Part shown: one piece after another, positions 25,317 to 32,221 of the stretch
Numbering within the stretch: position 1 is the stretch's first letter
Layout of the letters: the number at the start of each line of letters is the position of its first letter
NCBI GenBank assembly: GCA_964351595.1
Contig: CAYGOT010000004.1
Coordinates: 62,001 to 126,000, forward strand
Direction: 5' to 3'
Source of the DNA: UBA6059 sp964351595
GTDB taxonomy: Bacteria; Bacteroidota; Bacteroidia; Cytophagales; Cyclobacteriaceae
Length of the DNA stretch: 64,000 nt
Translations under genes and position numbers: made by a program
Notes under the pieces: model-generated
Databases searched by the model: none
What the model saw: only the letters and a program-made list of their open reading frames with translations
What the model was told of the DNA's origin: nothing

Positions 25317-25349
25317 AGTCGTCAGACCGCTTCGAGCGGTCAGACGACT
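25317..25349. terminator. 15-bp hairpin with one mismatch
   Basis: AGTCGTCAGACCGCT - TCG - AGCGGTCAGACGACT, about 70 nt after the permease stop; same TCG loop as the hairpin at 2179-2211. Probable transcript end. Confidence 0.55.
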
Positions 25350-25598
25350 TGTCAATGCCAGAAACGCGATGAGCAACAGTGCGAATTATACTCATTTCTA
25401 GATGTTGGTTGGATCAAGATGATGGGCTAACTTCATGGCTTAGGAGGACTATCGGTCATTGACACCACCAACGAGTTGTTATCGGATTAGTGACTTATCG
25501 TCAAACTATGAACAGAAATTGATATAAGACAAGTTGCACTAACAAGTGCGCATTATATAAGTATTAGCGGCAAGCTTTCAGGACAGAACTAGTGAAAT
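25350..25598. other. intergenic, nothing recognised
   Basis: The rest of the 354-nt gap between the permease and the next gene. I see no conserved frame. CACTAACAAGTGCG near 25536-25550 can form a small hairpin close to the downstream promoter region; nothing further can be supported. Confidence 0.5.
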
Positions 25599-26378
25599 AT
25601 GAATGAGGATGTAAACTCCACGATAATGTCAATAATACTATTCCTGACCTACTTTATAATTGGACTTTTGACCGAGGGATTTGTTCTATGGCTTTTTCCT
25701 AATACAGGACTCGCAGGACTAATTTGTTGGCCAACTGCTTTGTTCTTCAGTTTGGTATTTGCCTTTGGGGTTCTAAGGGTTCATAAAAAATTCAAGAAAA
25801 GACGGGTGACCATTATTTGCTTTGCATCATTCTTATCTATTCAAGTTTTTTTACAGTTATTATTGACGCCTCAAGAATATGGAGGAGAACCACTTGAGCA
25901 ATTTTCAGAGGCAATCACAACGTATAGACAATTTAACCGCAGTGACCGTCGTGACTTTTCAACATTAAATCAATTTGAAAGAGTTTCATACATTTTCAAA
26001 AACAAGAACACGCTTCCTGATAGCTATTTGATTCTTTCAATTGACAGTGTGAATGATCGAGACTTAATTCCTGGTGACCCACATTACTATACTAAATCAA
26101 AGACTTACATGATCGAAAAGAGAAATGGAAAGAAGACGTGGAACACGGGGGAATTGGGAATTATAGAGAACGATTCTTCCACATTTCTTATTGAGAGACT
26201 TCCAGGGGGAGACAGCCTAGTCCACAAGACGTTAGACAACTTCTTAAGAGGTGGCCTTGGGGATTTTCGAAATGAAAACTTATCTCTTACTGTTACTGAG
26301 GACAATTTGCAACTCAAAACAGGGATGCAGAAAGTATTTTATAGCGTATTAGAGTTGGGAAAGAAAGCCAGTCCCTAA
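25599..26378 (+). CDS. hypothetical membrane protein
   Basis: A 259-residue protein with three N-terminal membrane helices (about residues 8-32, 35-60 and 70-90) and a ~165-residue soluble C-terminal domain rich in polar residues, ending ELGKKASP. No family recognised. Base composition is visibly more AT-rich than neighbours and it sits between intergenic repeats, consistent with an accessory gene acquired by transfer, though this is only an impression. No operon partner. Confidence 0.6.
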   Translation: MNEDVNSTIMSIILFLTYFIIGLLTEGFVLWLFPNTGLAGLICWPTALFFSLVFAFGVLRVHKKFKKRRVTIICFASFLSIQVFLQLLLTPQEYGGEPLEQFSEAITTYRQFNRSDRRDFSTLNQFERVSYIFKNKNTLPDSYLILSIDSVNDRDLIPGDPHYYTKSKTYMIEKRNGKKTWNTGELGIIENDSSTFLIERLPGGDSLVHKTLDNFLRGGLGDFRNENLSLTVTEDNLQLKTGMQKVFYSVLELGKKASP

Positions 26379-26409
26379 TAGAGTCGGCAACCACAAGCCA
26401 CAAGACTCA

Positions 26410-26631
26410 CCTCAGCTGGCGCGAGTCTCCAGACGCGTGACTTTTTAATCAATTTTGTTACCCTGTCAACAGTGCTAGAATGAGGGGCTATCTCGATTTC
26501 GCTGCGCTACTCCCGCCTGAAGGCGTAGCAGGCTCGACAGGACGTGGGTATGGGGACAATCCATGCGCAAGGTTGACTACTCAATATCAATTTACGCCAT
26601 GTCGACCGTAGCGGAGACATCTCCTTAACAG
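26410..26631. repeat. intergenic repeat, copy A
   Basis: Contains GCGAGTCTCCAGACGCGTGAC, ACGTGGGTATGG and GCGGAGACATC in the same order as the copy at 27857-28067. Lies in a 520-nt gene-poor stretch. Internal palindromic pieces (AGTCTCCAGACT-like) resemble dispersed non-coding repeats of Bacteroidota. Confidence 0.55.
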
Positions 26632-26640
26632 ATGTAAACG

Positions 26641-26769
26641 CTAGTCAGCCTTCGACTCAGCCAGGTGCTCCTTAATTCGACGAATATGAAGGTCGATGCT
26701 ATCTTCGGATTGAGTATTAGTGTAGAAGAGCTTTTCTGTCAGGTGGAGTAGGTGATGAATCATGATCAT
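26641..26769 (-). CDS. possible 42-residue protein
   Basis: Reverse-strand frame MIMIHHLLHLTEKLFYTNTQ ending HLAESKAD. The helical, charged pattern and low frequency of rare codons look protein-like, and it directly abuts repeat copy A. No relatives recognised and no promoter evident, so only a candidate. Confidence 0.3.
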   Translation of the reverse strand: MIMIHHLLHLTEKLFYTNTQSEDSIDLHIRRIKEHLAESKAD

Positions 26770-26898
26770 AGCTGTTGAGTTGATTTGTCCTTACGACGAG
26801 GAAGGTTACGGCTTACCCAACCCATGAGTGAAATTCTTTGCTGACAGTCTGATTTAGTCACAGTCAGAATTATGCTGCTGATTGACTAACTTTAGTAA

Positions 26899-27837
26899 AT
26901 GCTCAATGCTTCAGAAATCTATTCCGGGCTGAGCCCCGACCTGGCCACCCTTGATGTCGAACGCGCCAGGTTGTATAAAAAGACGCACCCCATCAACATT
27001 GGATTTTTCACACTGCTTCTGGGTGGTGGAGCATTGCTTTACTGGTTACTCAACAATGCCCTGGACGCAACTTTGAATTGGTATGTCCCTGTTTATTGTG
27101 GTACTACATTCATCTGCTTCATTCTTTGGGCGTTTGGTCGAGACTACTACAAACAAAAGTTTAAGAAGCTCTTCATTTCAGAAATTGTCCCAAAGATCGT
27201 CACCAATCTGGGAGCGGATTTCACCTATGATCATGAGCAGCAAGTCTCGCCCACTGAAGTTCGCGATAGCCTGCTCTTCCCAGACTTCAACAAGTTCGAT
27301 AGTGAAGATCTTGTTCGGGGAACCATTGATGGCGTCACACTCAAATTTGCTGAGATCAAGTTGGTGAAGAGTAAAGCCAAAAGCAGCGGCAGTGGCAGTA
27401 CCCACACGACTATTTTTAAAGGGGTTTACTTCAATGCCAGCCTGCACGTGACATTCCCAACTTCAATCTGGCTCGTGACAAGTGAATTCGATGATAAACT
27501 GAAAGATTCAAAATTAGCGAAGGTCGTGCTGGAAGATAATCCAATGCGCAAGTACAAATACTTTGCGCAAGATCCTGAGGTGGCCAAATCCGTACTCAAG
27601 CCCTTCATCCTCGAAAAGATCGATGCGCTCAACCAACGTCTTAAGTCTGAAGGAATCGCCAAAAAACCCTTGATCTACCGGTTTAGCAAGAACAGGGTGC
27701 AATTGGCCATCTGGACCAAGCATGGGCTCTTTGAACCCAGGTTGTCCCAAACCATCAACAGTCGGGAGTTCATCGAAAAACAAACTGCTCCGCTCAATGC
27801 TATTGCAGGACTCCTTGGAGAATTGACATTGAACTAA
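26899..27837 (+). CDS. DUF3137 membrane protein
   Basis: A 312-residue protein with two closely spaced membrane helices (about residues 33-52 and 62-80) and a large cytoplasmic domain with LLFPDFNKFDSEDLVRGTID, LKFAEIKLV, TIFKGVYFNASLH and YKYFAQDPEVAKSVL, the recognisable order of DUF3137 (galanin-like) proteins. The function of the family is unknown. The gene is enclosed by two copies of an intergenic repeat. Confidence 0.75.
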   Translation: MLNASEIYSGLSPDLATLDVERARLYKKTHPINIGFFTLLLGGGALLYWLLNNALDATLNWYVPVYCGTTFICFILWAFGRDYYKQKFKKLFISEIVPKIVTNLGADFTYDHEQQVSPTEVRDSLLFPDFNKFDSEDLVRGTIDGVTLKFAEIKLVKSKAKSSGSGSTHTTIFKGVYFNASLHVTFPTSIWLVTSEFDDKLKDSKLAKVVLEDNPMRKYKYFAQDPEVAKSVLKPFILEKIDALNQRLKSEGIAKKPLIYRFSKNRVQLAIWTKHGLFEPRLSQTINSREFIEKQTAPLNAIAGLLGELTLN

Positions 27838-27856
27838 TCAGGCAATGGCTGCTCCC

Positions 27857-28067
27857 TTCCAGCGGGTGTCTCTAGACTCGTGTCTTTTCAGCCGCTTCTC
27901 ACCCCATCCTCATTGCTAGTTTTTGGGGATTCCTTCACTACGTTCGGAATGGCGTGGGTATGGTGAGTAGCCATAAGCAATTTGGAAAGTTCGACATCCC
28001 AATACGTTATGTCGACTGAAGTCAGTCTGGGACTGACATAATGGAGACATCCACGAATAGATGTTCA
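27857..28067. repeat. intergenic repeat, copy B
   Basis: Direct-orientation, diverged copy of the element at 26410-26631: CAGCGGGTGTCTCTAGACTC, TTGCTAG, GCGTGGGTATGG and TGGAGACATCC align in order. Contains TTATGTCGACTGAAGTCAGT and GACATAATGGAGACATC, giving further internal pairing. Occupies most of the 317-nt gap before the thioesterase gene; nothing else seen there. Confidence 0.55.
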
Positions 28068-28154
28068 GTAAGACTTCCAAAGGCAGGCGGTCAGACTTGG
28101 AAGAAAACCAGAGTAATTATATCTTGAACGGATGCTCATCCAAAACTCGAGACC

Positions 28155-28700
28155 ATGAACTTCAAGCACATCAAAGACTCCCAGATCACCATGACACAGC
28201 TCATGCTGCCCTCCCACTCCAACTTTAGTGGTAACATCCATGGTGGATATATCCTGGGATTGATGGATCAGGTAGCTTTTGCCTGTGCTTCTAAGCACTC
28301 TGGTCACTACTGCGTCACCGCCTCTGTCAATAGGGTGGATTTTCTCAACCCTATCAAAGTAGGGGAACTCATCACCTTGAAAGCATCCGTCAATTTCACC
28401 GGTCGTACGTCGATGGTCATTGGACTCAAAGTAGAATCAGAGCATATCCAGACAGGTGAAAAGAAACACTGTAATTCGTCGTACTTCACCATGGTGGCGA
28501 AAGACAAAGAAGGCAAGAGTGTACCCGTTCCGGGAATAATACTAGATTCGGTGGATAGTATTCGGCGTTATGCCAGGAGTATCAGAAGACAGGAGCAATC
28601 GAAAATCCGCACGGGCAACTTCGATCGATCCAAGTTTGTGGTCAATGACTATATCGCCTCGATCGACGGCCACAATGCTAAAGTTGACTTGGGTACTTGA
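28155..28700 (+). CDS. acyl-CoA thioesterase (hotdog fold, YciA/BACH type)
   Basis: A 181-residue hotdog thioesterase. FSGNIHGGYILGLMDQVAFA is the signature helix region with the Asn-x-x-His-Gly-Gly loop and catalytic Asp; SVNRVDFLNPIKVGELI and MVIGLKVESEHIQTGEKK are the central strands. Hydrolyses acyl-CoA to free acid and CoA in the cytosol. A C-terminal tail of ~40 basic residues goes beyond the fold. Followed 43 nt later by the antitoxin gene. Confidence 0.85.
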   Translation: MNFKHIKDSQITMTQLMLPSHSNFSGNIHGGYILGLMDQVAFACASKHSGHYCVTASVNRVDFLNPIKVGELITLKASVNFTGRTSMVIGLKVESEHIQTGEKKHCNSSYFTMVAKDKEGKSVPVPGIILDSVDSIRRYARSIRRQEQSKIRTGNFDRSKFVVNDYIASIDGHNAKVDLGT

Positions 28701-28743
28701 TTACTCTACGAGCGTTTATCAAACAAAAAAGCTAAATGTAATT

Positions 28744-28977
28744 ATGCAAGCCGGACTCGAATCAAAGAAGATAGACTTAATTCAATGGCTCTCGTCAGTC
28801 GATGACCTAAAGGTATTAGACCAGATCAGTGACATCCGTGCCAAAGACCTCAAGGGTTGGTGGTCCGACATCTCAGAAGAGGAAAAAGCTTCCATTACAA
28901 AAGGAGTAGAAGATGCCGACAAAGGAAATCTAAAGCCGCATTCTGAAGCTCGAAAAGTTTATGGAAAGTGGCTTTAG
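28744..28977 (+). CDS. type II antitoxin (ParE-partner type)
   Basis: A 77-residue helical protein (MQAGLESKKIDLIQWLSSVD...) with SDISEEEKASITKGVEDADK and PHSEARKVYGKWL at the end, the standard C-terminal phrase of antitoxins that precede RelE/ParE toxins in Bacteroidota. The next gene's ATG (28961) lies inside its last codons. I use ATG 28744; the longer frame upstream reads through the thioesterase gene in another frame. The toxin next door is broken. Confidence 0.7.
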   Translation: MQAGLESKKIDLIQWLSSVDDLKVLDQISDIRAKDLKGWWSDISEEEKASITKGVEDADKGNLKPHSEARKVYGKWL

Positions 28978-29089
28978 GGTAAAGTGGACAACCCATGCAC
29001 TTCTAGAACTTCAAGAAACTACAGAAAATGAGGTTGAGATACTCTCCTTCTTTTCCAATAGGAAAAACCCCGCTGGAAGAAAAATATAA
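28961..29089 (+). pseudogene. RelE/ParE toxin with internal deletion
   Basis: A 42-codon remnant: MESGFRVKWTTHALLELQET is the intact toxin N-terminus, and NEVEILSFFSNRKNPAGRKI is the intact C-terminus. The middle of the fold, normally about 50-60 residues, is gone but the frame is kept. The remnant lacks the core sheet and cannot be an active toxin; whether it still binds the antitoxin is open. Confidence 0.7.
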
Positions 29090-29246
29090 GCAACAACCAT
29101 TTGCCTAGGTTGATCTGCAGAATATCCAAGTATTTGCTGCTGGCGGTCGATTCCAAATAAAGTTACTGCCGATAAGGTTTGAATCTCTCCAAGTGAGCAA
29201 CGCTTTCCCCTGTCATGCGTACACTTGGCTAGCTAAAGAATAACAC

Positions 29247-29849
29247 ATGAGAATACTTATCATTGGTGGTAACGGTACCATCGGACGCCCCGTCGCAGAC
29301 CACCTCTCCAAAGCGCACGAAGTACTCACAGCCGGTCGATCACAAGGAGACTTTACGGTAGATATAGCGGATAGCGCGTCTATTAAGCAAATGCTCGGGA
29401 AAGCAGGTCAGCTGGATGCAATCGTCTCTATCGCCGGTGAAGCGAAGTGGGCTGACTTCAATGACCTATTGGAAGAAGACTACTACATAGGCATCAAGAG
29501 TAAGCTTATGGGCCAGGTCAACCTTGCGAGGCTAGGCAAAGACTACCTTTCTGATAAGGGCTCCATCACATTATCAACGGGTATCCTCGCGGATGATCCG
29601 GTGGTCAAGACGGCCAGTGCCGCCATGGTCAATGGCGCGATCCACAGCTTCGTGCAAGCCGCTGCACTGGAGATGGAAAAGGGTATACGACTCAATGTCG
29701 TCTCCTTAGGCATGGTAGAAGACGCTTACGATAAGTACAAAGACTACTTCCCCGGACATAATCCTATCTCTACCGAGAAAATGATCAACGCTTATCTCAG
29801 AAGTATTCTGGGCAAGGGAAATGGTCAGGTCATCCGAGTCTACGATTGA
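29247..29849 (+). CDS. short-chain dehydrogenase-like protein, atypical
   Basis: A 200-residue Rossmann protein. ILIIGGNGTIGRPVADHL holds the nucleotide-binding glycine motif (residues ~3-20), and VSIAGEAKW takes the place of the NNAG motif. The usual YxxxK catalytic pair is missing: the region after STGILADDP reads SAAMVNGAIHSFVQAA. It is thus an atypical short SDR that binds NAD(P) but may not be a standard dehydrogenase. The MDR gene starts 14 nt downstream, so both are probably co-transcribed. Confidence 0.8.
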   Translation: MRILIIGGNGTIGRPVADHLSKAHEVLTAGRSQGDFTVDIADSASIKQMLGKAGQLDAIVSIAGEAKWADFNDLLEEDYYIGIKSKLMGQVNLARLGKDYLSDKGSITLSTGILADDPVVKTASAAMVNGAIHSFVQAAALEMEKGIRLNVVSLGMVEDAYDKYKDYFPGHNPISTEKMINAYLRSILGKGNGQVIRVYD

Positions 29850-29863
29850 TATTGCGGTAGCGA

Positions 29864-30838
29864 ATGAAAGCGATACTACTCAAGAAATATGGACCTCCCA
29901 CAGACTTACAAGTTGGGGAAGTTCCAAAGCCCGAACCTACAGATCATCAGGTGCTCGTAAAGATTCATGCTACCGCAATCAATGACTATGACTGGAGTAT
30001 GGTGCGCGGCAGGCCTGTTCTATATCAGCTGCTATATGGAGTGGGTAAGCCTAAGCACCCCATACCTGGAATGGAGCTATCCGGTTCCATCGAAGCTGTT
30101 GGAGACAAGGTCACTCAGCATCAGGTGGGTGATGCTGTCTTTGGTGACATCTCTGAGTTTGGCTTTGGTACCTTAGCAGAATATATCTGCGTACACGAGA
30201 ACGCGCTGCTCAAACAACCGGCGCACCTGAGCTTTGAAGAGGCTGCATCCCTACCGCACGCCTACGGTCTCGCCTATCAGGGTCTTGTGGATAAAGGCCA
30301 AATAACCAAGGGTATGAAGGTCCTGATCAACGGAGCTGGCGGAGGCGTTGGCACCTTCGGAATTCAGATTGCCAAACTGTACAATGCGGAAGTCACAGGA
30401 GTAGATACTGGTGAAAAGCTAAACCGATTGAAAACGTTGGGCTTTGATCATATCATCGACTACAAGCAACAAGACTTCACCCAATTGGCAACACAGTTCG
30501 ACCTCATCCTTGACGCCAAATCCACCCATGGCCCCTTCGCTTATGCCCGTGTGTTGAAGCCTGGGGGTAGATATGTCACCGTTGGCGGTACAGTGGGTAC
30601 GCTCCTTCGGATAGCACTTTTCGGATCGCTGGTGAAGTGGTTGCATAAAAAGCATGTGGAAATACTAGCACTGAAGCCCAACAAGGATATTGACAAGATT
30701 GATCAACATTTTGGTGAAAAGAAGCTGGACTGTGTGATCGATGGCCCCTATCCGCTCAGTGAAACACCACGGCTGATCCAGTACTTTGGTGAAGGCAGAC
30801 ATACAGGGAAGATCATCATCTCGATGAATATGGACTAG
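29864..30838 (+). CDS. zinc-free MDR oxidoreductase (quinone oxidoreductase-like)
   Basis: A 324-residue medium-chain dehydrogenase/reductase. The GroES-like N-terminal half contains PGMELSGSIEAVGDKV; the Rossmann half has INGAGGGVGTFGIQIAK (residues ~147-163). Catalytic-zinc cysteine/histidine ligands are absent, placing it with NADPH:quinone oxidoreductases/enone reductases. Probably one transcript with the preceding SDR. Confidence 0.85.
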   Translation: MKAILLKKYGPPTDLQVGEVPKPEPTDHQVLVKIHATAINDYDWSMVRGRPVLYQLLYGVGKPKHPIPGMELSGSIEAVGDKVTQHQVGDAVFGDISEFGFGTLAEYICVHENALLKQPAHLSFEEAASLPHAYGLAYQGLVDKGQITKGMKVLINGAGGGVGTFGIQIAKLYNAEVTGVDTGEKLNRLKTLGFDHIIDYKQQDFTQLATQFDLILDAKSTHGPFAYARVLKPGGRYVTVGGTVGTLLRIALFGSLVKWLHKKHVEILALKPNKDIDKIDQHFGEKKLDCVIDGPYPLSETPRLIQYFGEGRHTGKIIISMNMD

Positions 30839-30878
30839 TTCTTGGATAGAACTATCGATTGCTCCCTATTGCGTACAA

Positions 30879-30907
30879 TTCCCCCGCATTGGGGAATATG
30901 TTCCCCA
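30879..30907. promoter_or_regulatory. two mutually exclusive hairpins in leader of HD-PycTM gene
   Basis: TTCCCC (30879-30884) can pair with GGGGAA (30891-30896), or that same GGGGAA can pair with TTCCCC at 30901-30906. The shared middle arm makes the stems alternatives, as in attenuators. Located about 120 nt upstream of the HD-PycTM start. Confidence 0.35.
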
Positions 30908-31025
30908 TAAATATTCTAGCTGTTTCAGTAGAGTCTCCTCCATTCGGCTCCATTGCATGAACAGGGTCACTGGCATAGTATTTCGTCAGTGATGCTGTTA
31001 GCCTAGCGGCAGAATAACGTTTTCC

Positions 31026-32219
31026 ATGAGCCAAAAAGAACAAAAGAACATACTCGGTGAAGCACAGCAATACGTGCACTCTTACTTTAAAGAAGAGATG
31101 CCGGATGACTTGCTTTTCCATGACATCCTGCATACCGAGGATGTAGTAGAAATTGTAGAGGAGCTGGGCAAGGAGGCTGACCTTGATAGCGATCAATTGG
31201 AAGTACTACAACTGGCTGCATGGTTTCATGACATTGGTTATGCGCATTCTTATGACGATCATGAAAACAAGAGCGCTGAAATAGCCGACAGCTTCCTTAA
31301 AAAGCACGCCTATGATGTAGACAAAAGGAAAGAGATCAACAGTCTCATTAAGAGCACGCGCAAAGATGCCCTTAGAGAAAATATACCCTCACAGCTCCTA
31401 CACGATGCGGACATTGCGCACATTGGTCGCAAGCGATTCTTTCGGCGTGGTGAGTTGCTGAGAGCCGAATTGGAAAACTACCAAAATCTTGATGTGACCG
31501 AGCTGGAATGGCAGGAACGTCAATATGATTTTCTAATCGAAAAACAGTTTCTCACCAAAGTGGCCAAAGAGAAATATAGCAAACGACTGGCGAAGAACAT
31601 CAAAAAGCAACGTCAGCAAGTCATCAAGGCGCGTAAGGTGACCACCAGAAAAAAGACGGGTAAAAACTTCGGTCGTGGTATCGATACGCTCTATCGCTCC
31701 AACTATCGAACCCAAATCAACCTTAGTGCTATCGCTGATGGCAAAGCCAATATGATGATCAGTATCAACACCATCCTGATCTCGGTCATCGTCACATTGT
31801 CCGGGGCAAGCTTTTCGCTCACGGGCAATTACATAGTTGAGAACTTACGGTTTACCGTGCCTATTCTGATCTTATTGATCGGTGCTTTGGCCTCCGTAGT
31901 GTTTGCAGTACTATCAGCACGACCAAAAGTCACAGAAAAAGAAATAGACTATGAGAAAGTCAACGAAAACGAGATGAGTCTTCTCTATTTCGGTAATTTC
32001 CTCGGGATTCCTCGTCAGAAGTTTGTCGATTATCTCAATGAACTCAAGGGTGATCAGGAGAGGCTATATGATAGTATGTCTTTGGACTTATACAACCTCG
32101 GGCTCGTACTGCGAGAAAAGTATCGGTTGCTCACCATTTCATACAACATCTTTATGGTTGGTCTTACTCTCACGGTGGTCGCTTTCCTGGGCATTTTCAT
32201 TTACACCAATTTCCTCTAA
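31026..32219 (+). CDS. HD-domain phosphohydrolase fused to PycTM (Pycsar effector-type) membrane domain
   Basis: A 397-residue fusion. The N-terminal half is an HD phosphohydrolase domain: H36 (FHDILHT), H68-D69 (AAWFHDIGY) and the later Asp in LLHDADIAHIG (~residue 126). A basic linker (KKQRQQVIKARKVTTRKK) leads into a C-terminal domain with LSAIADGKANMMISINTILI, TM helices at about 236-256, 280-302 and 370-393: the DUF5706/PycTM fold known from Pycsar anti-phage systems, where cCMP or cUMP triggers membrane damage. No pyrimidine cyclase is visible within the window. The HD half may hydrolyse a nucleotide signal. The stop is 2 nt before the next ATG. Confidence 0.82.
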   Translation: MSQKEQKNILGEAQQYVHSYFKEEMPDDLLFHDILHTEDVVEIVEELGKEADLDSDQLEVLQLAAWFHDIGYAHSYDDHENKSAEIADSFLKKHAYDVDKRKEINSLIKSTRKDALRENIPSQLLHDADIAHIGRKRFFRRGELLRAELENYQNLDVTELEWQERQYDFLIEKQFLTKVAKEKYSKRLAKNIKKQRQQVIKARKVTTRKKTGKNFGRGIDTLYRSNYRTQINLSAIADGKANMMISINTILISVIVTLSGASFSLTGNYIVENLRFTVPILILLIGALASVVFAVLSARPKVTEKEIDYEKVNENEMSLLYFGNFLGIPRQKFVDYLNELKGDQERLYDSMSLDLYNLGLVLREKYRLLTISYNIFMVGLTLTVVAFLGIFIYTNFL

Positions 32220-32221
32220 TA

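Noticed and set aside
26379..28154. Insertion sequence or composite transposon
   Set aside because: No transposase, no clear terminal inverted repeats or target duplications; the repeats are diverged and non-coding.
28570..28743. Long upstream extension of the ParE-type antitoxin
   Set aside because: The extension lies within the thioesterase gene in another frame; the antitoxin fold starts at ATG 28744.
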